DNA of 38,481 nt from Gammaproteobacteria bacterium. GTDB lineage: Bacteria; Pseudomonadota; Gammaproteobacteria; SZUA-229. The notes under the pieces were generated by a model that was given only the letters and a program-made list of their open reading frames with translations, searched no databases and was not told the origin of the DNA. The position numbers were made by a program, and so were the translations under genes. Shown here piece by piece: positions 10,101 to 20,578 of this stretch. The stretch spans positions 1-38,481 of the forward strand of contig JAFLJY010000006.1 of the NCBI GenBank assembly GCA_022712755.1. Direction: 5' to 3'. The stretch's first letter is position 1. Each line of letters begins with the position of its first letter.

Positions 10101-11960
10101 TTACCTCCCACGCATAAACAGCTTATCCAACTCAGCGATGCTCAGTTGTATCCACGTTGGTCGCCCATGATTACACTGCCCACTGCGTTCGGTTATTTCC
10201 ATATCACGCAACAAAGCATTCATCTCTTCGATGGTTAGTTTACGGTTTGCTCTTATTGAACCATGACAGGCCATGGTCGATAATATTTCATTTATCGCCT
10301 GCTGAATACGTGTACTGCTACCATGAGTTAACAAATCGGCAAGCACATCACGTAACAGGGTTTCTACATCACTGCTTGACAATATAATGGGCAATTGACG
10401 TATTTTAATGCTTTCTTCAGCGACTCGATCAATTTCAAAACCCAACTCACTAAATACTTCTGTCTGGTCTTCCACCAGTTGTGCTTCTTTGCTGCTCACC
10501 GCTATGGTTATCGGCACCAGTAGTGGCTGCGACTTAATGCCCTCACCCTGACGTGCCGTTTTCAGTCGTTCATAGGTGATGCGTTCATGCGCTGCGTGCA
10601 TATCAACCAGCACCATGCCCTGCGCGTTCTCTGCCAGGATATATATGCCATGCAGTTGTGCGCGGGCAAAACCGAGGGGTGGCATGTCCTGTGCTTCTGT
10701 CGAAGTTATGGCTGCTTCGGTTACATCTGAGAGAAAAGCTGTGGATGGTACGTTTAATGCAGGTGCAGATGGTGCAAACTCTGCATAAGCTCGTCGTTGC
10801 TCAGCAACGGCAAATGGCATGGATGACTGTGATGACATCTGCAAGAGCTGACTCGAGTGTAAGCCAGACGGTGAGTTTGTTGAACCGGTTGTTTGTTGTG
10901 TCTCGGTCGAATTCGAGAAGTGATGCAAATCATGTGAACCGGTTACACTGCTGATGACTTCCGCCAGACTTTTGTGTATGGCACGAAATAAAAAATCGTG
11001 CACCTGCCGACCTTGCCTGAAACGCACTTCGTGTTTTCCCGGATGGGCGTTCACATCAACCATCTTTGGGTCGCACTCAAAAAACAGCACATAAGCCGGA
11101 TGCCGACCATGAAATAAAACATCGGCGTATGCCTGACGTACAGCATGTGTCACCAGGCGGTCTTTTACCACACGTCCATTAACATAAAAATATTGCATAT
11201 CTGCCTGACTGCGGGAAAATGTCGGCTGGGCTATCCAGCCCCACAGACGTAATCCTTCATAGGCAAAATCCATGTGTGCGGCCTGTTCAATAAATGCCGG
11301 CCCGAGAATTTCAGCAATGCGCTTTTCCTGCTGCAAACGGTTAGTCGCACCGCGTAACGCTTTGACTACACGCTGGTTGTGCCGCAGTGATATATCAACA
11401 TCAAATCGGCTGAGTGAAATACGTTTTACTATCGTCTCAAGATGGGAGAACTCGGTTTTTTCGGTGCGTAGAAACTTGCGCCTGGCAGGCACATTAAAAA
11501 ACAAATCACGCACCTCAATGGTGGTGCCCTGTTTATTTGCTGCCGGGGTTATGTCACTGGCCTTGCTATTATTCATTGTCAGTTGCCAGGTTTCATCACC
11601 ACCCTGCCAGCAGGATGTGAGTTGCAAATGACTAACGGAGGCAATACTCGGCAAAGCTTCACCACGAAACCCTAAACTGCTTACTTCTTCCAGGTCATCA
11701 ATATTGCGGATTTTACTGGTGGCATGGGGAGACAGCGACAACACCAGATCATCTTTATGTATACCAGACCCATTGTCACTTATGCGAATAAGTTTTGTGC
11801 CGCCTTGTTCTATGTCGATGGTTATTTTGGTGGCGCCGGCATCCAGGGCGTTTTCCAGTAACTCTTTCACCACAGCCGCCGGGCGCTCGACCACTTCGCC
11901 AGCGGCAATTTGATTAACCAGTTGTACTGGCATGGGTTGAATTCGTTTGTTTGTTGTCAT
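10101..11960 (-). CDS. mutL: DNA mismatch repair protein MutL
   Basis: 619 aa; LVNQIAAGEVVERPAAVVKELLENALDAGAT, GFRGEALPSIASV. Confidence 0.98.
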   Translation of the reverse strand: MTTNKRIQPMPVQLVNQIAAGEVVERPAAVVKELLENALDAGATKITIDIEQGGTKLIRISDNGSGIHKDDLVLSLSPHATSKIRNIDDLEEVSSLGFRGEALPSIASVSHLQLTSCWQGGDETWQLTMNNSKASDITPAANKQGTTIEVRDLFFNVPARRKFLRTEKTEFSHLETIVKRISLSRFDVDISLRHNQRVVKALRGATNRLQQEKRIAEILGPAFIEQAAHMDFAYEGLRLWGWIAQPTFSRSQADMQYFYVNGRVVKDRLVTHAVRQAYADVLFHGRHPAYVLFFECDPKMVDVNAHPGKHEVRFRQGRQVHDFLFRAIHKSLAEVISSVTGSHDLHHFSNSTETQQTTGSTNSPSGLHSSQLLQMSSQSSMPFAVAEQRRAYAEFAPSAPALNVPSTAFLSDVTEAAITSTEAQDMPPLGFARAQLHGIYILAENAQGMVLVDMHAAHERITYERLKTARQGEGIKSQPLLVPITIAVSSKEAQLVEDQTEVFSELGFEIDRVAEESIKIRQLPIILSSSDVETLLRDVLADLLTHGSSTRIQQAINEILSTMACHGSIRANRKLTIEEMNALLRDMEITERSGQCNHGRPTWIQLSIAELDKLFMRGR

Positions 11961-12019
11961 GCTGTTTAGTTTATCGTATTTTTACAGCAACGATATATGC
12001 AAAATGTTTTTGATTAGCC

Positions 12020-12102
12020 CGTAGGTTGGGTTAGCGGCAGCGTAACCCAACACTTAGATGCACCGGCTTTGTTGGGTTACGCTATCGCTAACCCAACCTA
12101 CG
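12020..12102. repeat. REP/BIME-like palindrome (GTAGGTTGGGTTA family)
   Basis: CGTAGGTTGGGTTAGCGGCAGCGTAACCCAAC ... GTTGGGTTACGCTATCGCTAACCCAACCTACG. Confidence 0.9.
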
Positions 12103-12141
12103 GAGTTACGCCACACATAAAATGAAACGCAGCCAGTTCGG

Positions 12142-12675
12142 TTATGGCATTGCATATCTTTCTATAACTCGATAATTCACACCCGAATCGCCCGGTATTG
12201 ATTCCACCAATACAAGTTCATCAACCGCCCAGGGGATAGAAAATTTTTGCTGACCCATAATCGGTTTTGTGGATTTACGCATCAAAGTAGCATGAGGGTT
12301 ATAGTCTCGTTTATCACATTGGTATCCACACTCTGATAAAGCCACACCAAGATTTTTTTGTAATTGAAAAAGTTCAGTCGGAATATTCTGCATTCCCATC
12401 CACAGGATTTTAGCCTTTGAAAAATGACCATAGCAATTCAGATCAAACTCAAAGCCTCTGATACCACCTTGCGCGGCAAGACCTTGTGCGGCAACATGCA
12501 GACATTTTCTTGTATCTTCTGTGACAGAACCGATAAAATGTAAAGTCACATGCAAATTATGCGCTTGCATAAAACGCCCCTTAACAGGCGGAGGAAGTTG
12601 AGAGAAGGTTTCAACAATAGAATGCCTGACCTGTGCAGAAGGCCAGAGCGCGAAAAACAGGCGATGGGTTTTCAT
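12142..12675 (-). CDS. thpR: RNA 2',3'-cyclic phosphodiesterase (2'-5' RNA ligase family, ThpR/LigT)
   Basis: 177 aa; RLFFALWPSAQVR and two HxTx motifs (HVTLHFIG, HATLMRK). Confidence 0.9.
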   Translation of the reverse strand: MKTHRLFFALWPSAQVRHSIVETFSQLPPPVKGRFMQAHNLHVTLHFIGSVTEDTRKCLHVAAQGLAAQGGIRGFEFDLNCYGHFSKAKILWMGMQNIPTELFQLQKNLGVALSECGYQCDKRDYNPHATLMRKSTKPIMGQQKFSIPWAVDELVLVESIPGDSGVNYRVIERYAMP

Positions 12676-12721
12676 GTTGTTAACTTAAAACATACAACAT
12701 ACAACTGCAAACTTATAAAAA

Positions 12722-15700
12722 CTAGTTCAACCAACTCTGTATCTGCTCGGCCGTACCCTGATCAAACTTCATGCGGAAACGAATATAAGGGCCGTTTGCG
12801 GTATAACCGGCTGCAGTGAAGTCACTGTCTTCAAAACCATCAAAGTTATAACCGATGCTTAGCCAGATGTTACGCGTCATGTTCCAGCCTGCTGACACAC
12901 CCGTTGAATATTTATATACGTCCGAGTTTGCTGAATAATGGGTATGCGCATGCACGCCAACATCAAAGATATCGCTGATATCATGGCGGTATTCACTGCC
13001 TAATAAAGCGGTAACACCTTTGAATTCAGCAGTATCAAAATTATCAATAACATATTTCAAACCAAAGTTAAACGCCAGTTGATTTCTGTTATCAATGAGG
13101 AAGTTAGCTGTCAGGTTTTCAATTAGTTTACGTTGACGAGTTTTTAACCCGAGAAGATCGGTTGTTGAATCAAATTTGAAATCAAGACGATTTAATACTA
13201 TCCAGCGAGACTGTAATGGTCGGTAGGCAACAGAAAAACGAATATCGCCATCCAGTATTTCACTGTTGTCTGTGCGCTGCGTTTTAAATAACTTTGTTGT
13301 TGCCGAATAAGCAACACCACCTTTTAAATTTCTTTCCCAGTTAATAATAGCGCCAACTTTATCTTCCAGGTCAGCAGTGCGGTATTCAATACGATTATTG
13401 ACTGTATAACTTCGTGCATTATAAGTTGTACCTACAGAAAGTGCAGTAAAGTCATTATTGGCTGTGCCCTGTGCGATTGGCACATTGGGATTAAAGGGAG
13501 TGCCGCCAGGTGTACGCATTGTTTGCGAACGATCAAAAGCAATATCACCAGACCAGCGTTTATTAATCGGGAAAGATTGTGTCAGACCTAAAGTAGCAAA
13601 GGAACGAATGCCGTTTTCATTGACTTCCTGATTAACTGCGGTATTAAGTTGTGCATTTGTCCATGGCGTTGAGCGCACACCGGCGCGTGTCATTTGGGTA
13701 TCCTGATCGCTGCCCATGGTCCATTCGTTTTCTGCGAATAAATTGATCTTCGGCGTAACAAAATAATCGGCGCCAATAATATAACGTGATGGGTAATCAA
13801 CATTTTCATTTTTTGAATCAATGGCTATTTCTGCCGAACCGCGTAATTTAACGGTATCCTGTAATAGACTTTTACTTGCGCCTAATAACAATAAATTTGA
13901 ATCATTGCTTAAACCCAACGCATCGGTATCACGGGCAATTCGTAATCCTGCATTTAAAGTGTAATCGCGTTTGTTATAAATAACATTGGCTTCGGCAACA
14001 TTTCTATCTGCGCCGCTGCTTAAAACGTCTTCGTGGTATATCACACCGTCGATTGCTGTTTGCTGTGTTAAACGATAATTTGCTTCAGCACCGTATTTTC
14101 GCGTACCTGACTGGCTGATAGATTGTTGACCTAAACCAAAATCAGTATCCTGCTGTTTTGCGTAGGCACGCAGTTTAAGATTGTCACCACCATGTACGAT
14201 TTCTGCAGACCAGGCAGAGCCGGTTAAATCTTGACCTGCTGAAGTCACATCGGTTGTTGCCGCTTCTAACCTGACTTCGGTTTTATTATCAATTTCAATA
14301 CGCGCATCAACACCAATTAAATCACCTTCGTTGAGGTAACTTGCATCATGCACCAGGGTAGCACCAAGTTCAACTTTTCCCTCTTTTAATTTAATGGCCA
14401 TGCGACCACCTGCAGTAATATCACCTTTAACAGGGCTTTCGACTTCATAATCGGCAACGATAAATATCGGATTAAAGTTTTCATCACGACTGGCAATCGG
14501 ACGGCGGAAGAAAATAGTGCCATCGGTATAGTCAATGCTGTAATCAAGATAACGTCGCATGGTTTCTGTGTTAATGATAATTTCACTGCGGAAGCGGTCG
14601 CGTGTTTCAATAACAATGTTGTCACTGTTGATGACGATGTTGTTACCCGTTAAACGATACAGTCCGGAAATACCCTCGCCCTGAATTTCATCCTTAATAA
14701 AGTTGTTTATATTTTCTGCTGCAAAAGCGGTATAAGAAATTTTTCCATCATCATATTCAGATTTAACGCCTGTCATACGACGATTAAATTTAGATAACTC
14801 AGTAACGGTTAAGCCAGTATCCATATCACCAAACAAAGCATAAAACTGACTGCGCTCTATTTTTATATAAAGTTTTTCAGCACTGGAAGCATCATGGCGT
14901 TGGCGGGAGTTATCACCATAAATGGTGTAATAAGTATTGGGATCAATCAACTGATTAACACGGTTATCGCCAGCCAGGCTTCGTTTTGATGTATCGTAAG
15001 CTGTAGTTAATAACCAGTCACCCTTCACTCTTCCTTTCGCATAGAAAGCAATTTTTCCATCGCTATAAAATTCATCATTTATATCAGCCGCACTCAGTGC
15101 TTCTTTATTGCCAGACACCGTGTTATAACCGACCGTACCCTCGGCCAAACCAACCATAATCCAGTCACGCACTTCCGGTTGAATCCAGGTTTGTAAGCGT
15201 GATTTTTTACGGCCGGAAAATGGCAGATCAATTTCAAGTTTGCCAGTGATGGTGGTCGGTTCTAATACAATATAAGCGATACCATTTTGACCAACAATGT
15301 ATTCAGGCTCTTCACGGTTTAAACCTGACAAACGATTCACCTGAAAAGCTTCAACCGTTTTTTGTGAAAGATAAGGCTCAGACAGAGTGAATTTACCGCG
15401 TGAACCTGGACGCGCAAAATACCCGTTTTTATCATAAACACGAATAGCAACAACAGGAACGTTACGACCATCGGCAATTAGTCGTGAGTATTCTTCAGCC
15501 AGCTCAGCTCTTACTGGAATACCGGCATAAATTACATTACGGCTTAGCTTTTTCAGCACTTTGCCAGTTTTATCTTTTACAATAAATTCAAATTTATTAT
15601 TACCATTATTCAAATGCACACCCTGCCAGTAACTGCGTGCAACGGTATTGGCTTTATTTTTTATCATGCCAAAATAGAATAATGGATTTAATCGCTCACC

Positions 15701-18538
15701 ATTAAACAACATTTCAAACTTGTCACCGGGTTTGTGTTTAATGGCTATATTGACCGAAGGTGAAAAGGGGGTGTAATTAACATCTGGCATCAACCATTCA
15801 TAACCTGGTGTTGCCTCTTTTATCCAGAACTCATCAAAGGTGCTGATGTCCTGCTGCTCGGTTACAGGTGGTGCTTCTATTAATTTTTCAAGCTTAAATT
15901 CAGGCTGACCTTGTAAGACAATTTCACTGACTTCACTTGTTGATGTAACCAGTTCAACATTACCCGGTGCAACGATTTCACTGGTTGTTACTACCAGTTC
16001 GGCACGGCGGTTTAAAGAACGGCCCTGTACAGTATCATTAACTGCCACCGGATTTGTAATCCCTGCCCCTTTGATAACAATATTTTTTTCTGCAACATTT
16101 AATTCGTTGATAAGGAAATCAGCAACAACTTTAGCTCTGGCTTTAGACAAGGCGGTATTACCCTGGTACAACCAGATGCTTCTTCGTTTTACTGCGGCAG
16201 CATCTGAATAACCTGTTACTTCGTTATGTGTAATATCAACTTCGCCCAGGTTATTAATGGCTTCACGGATACCGTTCTTACTTATAGTGGAAAGTTGTGT
16301 TCCTAATGGCTGAAAATAGGCCTGATAAATAGCTGACTTGCCTTCTTCCCGTACGCGACTGACCTGCAGTTTATTTTTAATGGGCGTTGAACGACTATTT
16401 TTCTTCAGCTCCGTATTTAAAATAATAAAGGCAGTAGTAACAAGCTCACCGTCAGCCTTCTCTTTAATACGTCCACGGAACTTAAGCTGTTTTTTCCAGT
16501 TACTGCCTAAATCACCAAAACGGTAAACAATGACATTTTCATTCACATAAGGATCGTCAATGGCTTCAGCATCAAGCACACTGCTACCCAAATCATACTC
16601 AATACCATCAGGCAGATTAATAATCAAACGATAATTGTTTACAGGAATTTCACCATTAGACATTTCAATCGTATATTTAATATTCTCTATGTTTAATTCA
16701 CTTTTAATAAGTAATGTTGCACTATCACTAATAAGTTCTTTCTCGCGCACATAAAAATCGGTGCGCCATAATGTGCCACCCTGAACATCAACAAATTGAG
16801 AATATGGCGTACCGGCAAAACGGGTGTTTTTTACACAGTCAATAATTTCAAGATTATCCGGAATGCTTGCCGTATCCACCTGCACAACATGTGTTCCGGG
16901 TTTTATGCCTTCAAAATGGAAGCGACCATTTTCATCGGTAGCCGCATAAGTACCGTCTTGCATAAACACACGAACTGATGGCAGACCGGGATTCATTCGT
17001 GCGCCATCCTCATCACACTCACCAATAATGACTCGACCGGCAATAAAACTTCTGCTGGCAAATAAATCTTCAGTAACGGTTATGCCGGCTACTGCGGTAT
17101 TGGATTGTGTACCACGATCATCGATGGCAATAACGCTGTTTACCGCTTTACCCAATTGTGTGCCTACAGTTAATTCAGTGACATACTTGAGCTGTAACGA
17201 ACTACCCGGCAAAAGCATCGCGACTGAAAATTTAAGCGTACGTCCATCAGTAGAAATTTGTGGTGCGGAAGCTGGCGCACCATCATAACGAACAGAGGCA
17301 GACTGATAACGCAAACCAATGGGCAAGGTATCAGTGATGACAACATTACTTGCCGTGGTATTGGTATCAATATTACTCAGGGTTAATGAGTACTGCACGA
17401 AGTCACCAACCGCTGCGGTGTCTTTTGACGCGACTTTATCAATAACCAAATAAGATGTTAAAGCATCCAGAGGTATATCAACATGTAATGGCGGGCCAAC
17501 AACCAGTGTAAACACCGCTGCAAATGAAGCATTCACATCAATAGCATAAGGTGCACCCGGCAATGTTTGCAGGTCAGCAACATTAGCAGCAGAAGGGCCG
17601 TCAAAACCTGTAGGTGGAGTTACCACCATTTGATAATCACCCGGAGCCAAACGCGGAAAACGATATCCACCTGCCGGGAAGTTATAGATTGTTCCGCCAC
17701 TGTCTGTGGCACTGCCACCGCTGACTATGGTTGCCGGATAGACACTAACACCATCATCACCAAACACGGATGCCGGGTTACCTGTTGAATCGAGAATGCT
17801 AACAACCGCACCGTCTAACAATGTGCCATCAACACTGCTGAAGAGCACACCAAATGGATCCACCAGTGAACCACCGGTGCTGGTATCTGCCGGGTCATAC
17901 TGATCGGTATATTGTACGGTGACATTGCTTTCTTCGCCCAGGGTCAGGATACCATCATAATGTGATGCCGGTGTTGATGATGACTGCACATAACCAATGA
18001 ATACACCGGTATCAATACCGGTTTCGGTTAACATTATTTCTTCCAGATCACCGGTAGAACTGGTAACAACCACCTTAACCGTTTCCAGTATAGCGGGATT
18101 AAGGTTTTGATCCTGATCATCTACCTGAACAAATACAGGTTCACCCGTAGTGTACAAACTAACCGGATTTAATGGCTGGGGATCGCTTGCCACTAACGAA
18201 ATAGCCCCACCGATAAACGGTACGGCAGGGTCAGCTGAAACCACAAAACCACTGCCTGGTGATCCACTGGTGGCATGTTGTGTTACTACTGTCGGAGTAA
18301 ATGCACTGCTAGCGGTAGCATCAAACTGGAAAAGACTGATTGATGAAGGTGTTTGTATTATTGTTGAAACAATAGTTTGGGTATTACTGTTTACAGAGCT
18401 GGCAGTGCCGGAAAAAACAAATGCTGCTGACGCAGTATTATCAATGGCTGTGCCGGGGGGGGTTATTGCCTGCGCATTCATTGTTATTGATAACAAACCT
18501 ACAAATAAAATAAAACGGGTTACCAGATGTAAAAACAT
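12722..18538 (-). CDS. Very large surface/outer-membrane protein: DUF11-type repeat(s), carboxypeptidase-regulatory/SdrD-like domain, OmpA-like domain, predicted C-terminal beta-barrel
   Basis: Track ORF 12722..18751 (2009 aa); MFLHLVTRFILFVGLLSITMNAQA (M72, position 18538) is a plausible signal peptide start. DUF11-like YLVIDKVASKDTAAVGDFVQYSLTLSNIDTNTTASNVVITDTLPIGLRY; SdrD-like VFMQDGTYAATDENGRFHFEGIKPGTHVVQVD; OmpA-like VTGYSDAAAVKRRSIWLYQGNTALSKARAKVVADFLINELNV...RSLNRRAELVV; alternating beta-strand pattern in the C-terminal ~700 aa, ending YIRFRMKF plus a 13-aa tail. Confidence 0.85.
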   Translation of the reverse strand: MFLHLVTRFILFVGLLSITMNAQAITPPGTAIDNTASAAFVFSGTASSVNSNTQTIVSTIIQTPSSISLFQFDATASSAFTPTVVTQHATSGSPGSGFVVSADPAVPFIGGAISLVASDPQPLNPVSLYTTGEPVFVQVDDQDQNLNPAILETVKVVVTSSTGDLEEIMLTETGIDTGVFIGYVQSSSTPASHYDGILTLGEESNVTVQYTDQYDPADTSTGGSLVDPFGVLFSSVDGTLLDGAVVSILDSTGNPASVFGDDGVSVYPATIVSGGSATDSGGTIYNFPAGGYRFPRLAPGDYQMVVTPPTGFDGPSAANVADLQTLPGAPYAIDVNASFAAVFTLVVGPPLHVDIPLDALTSYLVIDKVASKDTAAVGDFVQYSLTLSNIDTNTTASNVVITDTLPIGLRYQSASVRYDGAPASAPQISTDGRTLKFSVAMLLPGSSLQLKYVTELTVGTQLGKAVNSVIAIDDRGTQSNTAVAGITVTEDLFASRSFIAGRVIIGECDEDGARMNPGLPSVRVFMQDGTYAATDENGRFHFEGIKPGTHVVQVDTASIPDNLEIIDCVKNTRFAGTPYSQFVDVQGGTLWRTDFYVREKELISDSATLLIKSELNIENIKYTIEMSNGEIPVNNYRLIINLPDGIEYDLGSSVLDAEAIDDPYVNENVIVYRFGDLGSNWKKQLKFRGRIKEKADGELVTTAFIILNTELKKNSRSTPIKNKLQVSRVREEGKSAIYQAYFQPLGTQLSTISKNGIREAINNLGEVDITHNEVTGYSDAAAVKRRSIWLYQGNTALSKARAKVVADFLINELNVAEKNIVIKGAGITNPVAVNDTVQGRSLNRRAELVVTTSEIVAPGNVELVTSTSEVSEIVLQGQPEFKLEKLIEAPPVTEQQDISTFDEFWIKEATPGYEWLMPDVNYTPFSPSVNIAIKHKPGDKFEMLFNGERLNPLFYFGMIKNKANTVARSYWQGVHLNNGNNKFEFIVKDKTGKVLKKLSRNVIYAGIPVRAELAEEYSRLIADGRNVPVVAIRVYDKNGYFARPGSRGKFTLSEPYLSQKTVEAFQVNRLSGLNREEPEYIVGQNGIAYIVLEPTTITGKLEIDLPFSGRKKSRLQTWIQPEVRDWIMVGLAEGTVGYNTVSGNKEALSAADINDEFYSDGKIAFYAKGRVKGDWLLTTAYDTSKRSLAGDNRVNQLIDPNTYYTIYGDNSRQRHDASSAEKLYIKIERSQFYALFGDMDTGLTVTELSKFNRRMTGVKSEYDDGKISYTAFAAENINNFIKDEIQGEGISGLYRLTGNNIVINSDNIVIETRDRFRSEIIINTETMRRYLDYSIDYTDGTIFFRRPIASRDENFNPIFIVADYEVESPVKGDITAGGRMAIKLKEGKVELGATLVHDASYLNEGDLIGVDARIEIDNKTEVRLEAATTDVTSAGQDLTGSAWSAEIVHGGDNLKLRAYAKQQDTDFGLGQQSISQSGTRKYGAEANYRLTQQTAIDGVIYHEDVLSSGADRNVAEANVIYNKRDYTLNAGLRIARDTDALGLSNDSNLLLLGASKSLLQDTVKLRGSAEIAIDSKNENVDYPSRYIIGADYFVTPKINLFAENEWTMGSDQDTQMTRAGVRSTPWTNAQLNTAVNQEVNENGIRSFATLGLTQSFPINKRWSGDIAFDRSQTMRTPGGTPFNPNVPIAQGTANNDFTALSVGTTYNARSYTVNNRIEYRTADLEDKVGAIINWERNLKGGVAYSATTKLFKTQRTDNSEILDGDIRFSVAYRPLQSRWIVLNRLDFKFDSTTDLLGLKTRQRKLIENLTANFLIDNRNQLAFNFGLKYVIDNFDTAEFKGVTALLGSEYRHDISDIFDVGVHAHTHYSANSDVYKYSTGVSAGWNMTRNIWLSIGYNFDGFEDSDFTAAGYTANGPYIRFRMKFDQGTAEQIQSWLN

Positions 18539-18607
18539 CTTCCAGAAACGGCTCGCGTTTTTATAACAGCTAACACGGGTATCTTGTTGAACAGTTTCTG
18601 GAAGATG
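18536..18607 (-). promoter_or_regulatory. 14-bp inverted repeat overlapping the proposed start codon of the 2009-aa gene
   Basis: CATCTTCCAGAAAC (18536-18549) and GTTTCTGGAAGATG (18594-18607) are exact reverse complements. Confidence 0.6.
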
Positions 18608-18691
18608 AATTGCGTGACTTCTCACACAGTTCATCTCTTTTTGTACACATTTTTGACAAAAGCCAGAAACAAAAAACGCACACACCGCAGC

Positions 18692-18721
18692 ACCTGCTTT
18701 GGTTATAAAACCAAAGCAGGT
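18692..18721 (-). promoter_or_regulatory. 13-bp perfect stem, 4-nt loop hairpin between the 434-aa and 2009-aa genes
   Basis: ACCTGCTTTGGTT-ATAA-AACCAAAGCAGGT. Confidence 0.7.
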
Positions 18722-18772
18722 TTGTACAGTATGTAGCATTAATAGCAACATGACTCTGCTAATCTTCCGTGA

Positions 18773-20077
18773 TTAAGGTAGTACTACATCAAACTCAATA
18801 GTAAGAGTTTGTGTTGCTTGTAATACATTTGTAATACCAGCAACTGCAGATAAATCAACACTTAGCCTATTAGCTGTACCACCGAAAGCACTATCACAAC
18901 CATCTACCGGTGTAGTATCACCCGCATCTGCTTGACAGAAAACTACCGCACCCAAACCATCTGTAATACGTACATTATTTGCACCGGATACTGGTGCATT
19001 TGCTGCGTTACCATCACCAAACTGCGCATCTAATGATAATGGCAAGTCATCAATAATTGATGTTAATGTAGCATCTGCCGCACCCGCAGCATTGGTTACA
19101 GTTACCGTATAACGAATAACAGAGCCACCTGGAATCGATTTTGGACTAACATTCAGATTCACAAAATCCCATAATGCAGACGAAACTTTGGCAACTGTTA
19201 ATGCGGCGGACTGAATAGTGTAAGAACTATCATCTGAATGCTGTGCATTTTTCACTATATCTGCAACACCTGTGCCGGCCTGTGTGCCATCAGCATCATT
19301 AAACACAATCTGCTCAGTAGCCGGATCATCAGCAATAGTTGCAGCAACACCTGCTGTTACATCTGCTGTGCCATTGGTAAAACCAGTACCACCTGGACTA
19401 GCATTGCCATTATCATCAGCAACAACCGCATCACCTGCGATACCTGTGCTAGCTGGAATTGCCGCCTGCGCTACCAAAGTCATTACCGCAACGTTGGCAT
19501 TAACTAAAGGCGCACCACCAGTATCGACTAATGGGATTGTAGAGACAACATAAACATCCACTGAATCAGCACCCGCTAACGTAGCAACAAAAGCGGCAGT
19601 ATCTTCAGCTGGCTGAAAACCTCCCGTTACACCACTCTCAACAAAAGTCTGCACAGCTGTTGCATCAAATTCATCATTTGTGCCTCCCCATGGATCAGCA
19701 GTACCATCAGCATTGTTCAAACCCTTCAACAGAAAACCCTGACTGCCATTACCAGTATTAGTCAAGGTATATTGAACAGACTGTAATGTTCCACCCGGTA
19801 CAGCCGTACCCGTTGCGCCACCTCGCACGACATTAAAGTTAATCAAACGGTCTTCCATAAAGGTCGTTGCCGTACCATTACCCGCACCTGGTATTGAGTT
19901 ACCAGCACCTGTACCTGACTCAATCCCAGTTTGCGCTGTACCACCAACAGAGTACCCCAATGTAGCGGTATTTGAGATGACATCACCTGCCGCAGCAAAT
20001 GCTCCTGACGCACCAAACAGACTAAAGCCGCCTGTTAATGCCAGGCCTAATAGCCTGTTTCGTTTACTTGTTTTCAT
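18773..20077 (-). CDS. Secreted protein of unknown function (paralogue A), DUF11-like C-terminal region
   Basis: 434 aa, signal peptide LALTGGFSLFGASGAFA; AAGDVISNTATLGYSVGG, FMEDRLINFNVV, TFVESGVTGGFQPAEDTAAFV, NAQHSDDSSYTI, VIRYTVTVTNAAGAADATLTSIIDDLP. SD-like AGAGGT upstream of ATG. Confidence 0.85.
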   Translation of the reverse strand: MKTSKRNRLLGLALTGGFSLFGASGAFAAAGDVISNTATLGYSVGGTAQTGIESGTGAGNSIPGAGNGTATTFMEDRLINFNVVRGGATGTAVPGGTLQSVQYTLTNTGNGSQGFLLKGLNNADGTADPWGGTNDEFDATAVQTFVESGVTGGFQPAEDTAAFVATLAGADSVDVYVVSTIPLVDTGGAPLVNANVAVMTLVAQAAIPASTGIAGDAVVADDNGNASPGGTGFTNGTADVTAGVAATIADDPATEQIVFNDADGTQAGTGVADIVKNAQHSDDSSYTIQSAALTVAKVSSALWDFVNLNVSPKSIPGGSVIRYTVTVTNAAGAADATLTSIIDDLPLSLDAQFGDGNAANAPVSGANNVRITDGLGAVVFCQADAGDTTPVDGCDSAFGGTANRLSVDLSAVAGITNVLQATQTLTIEFDVVLP

Positions 20078-20370
20078 TATGTTTACCTCTATTAAATTAA
20101 ATCTCTATAAGATTTTTAATGTTTACTTTTTCCCTTTTGTTTTTTCTAAAGACTCTTGTTTTTTTCAAGACTTCTTTAGCATTTTTTTCTAACCAGCCAT
20201 GCCTTCGGCGGGTCTGTTGTTTTCGGTGGATCTAGATCACTTAACCATTGTGGCGGTCCAGTTCCACCTGACGGGCCGGTAACATTTTGCAACCCGTCTT
20301 GCGTATGGAAGATAATCGGCCCGTCCCTGCTGTGCACTTGAGCAAAGCCTGACATTTTTTCCTTGTTTTT

Positions 20371-20455
20371 CTCGTTCCCACGCTCCCGCGTGGGAATGCA
20401 TACGGAATCTGAGTTAGCATCGGTACGCATTCCCACGCGGGAGCGTGGGAACGAG
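20371..20455. repeat. REP/BIME-like palindrome pair (CTCGTTCCCACGCTCCCGCGTGGGAATGC family)
   Basis: CTCGTTCCCACGCTCCCGCGTGGGAATGCATAC ... GTACGCATTCCCACGCGGGAGCGTGGGAACGAG. Confidence 0.92.
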
Positions 20456-20578
20456 AAAACAACTGGCTCAATCAGAATAAGCCATGATTTACTGTCAAAT
20501 TGTCGATTTAAACTTTGCATAAATATCTTTATGTTTTATGTTATTAACTTTTTACTTAAAACTTTAAACATATAACTT

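Noticed and set aside
18150-18566. 138-aa plus-strand ORF antisense to the 2009-aa gene
   Set aside because: Overlaps a clearly coding region in antisense; composition reflects the reverse complement of repetitive Thr/Val-rich coding sequence.
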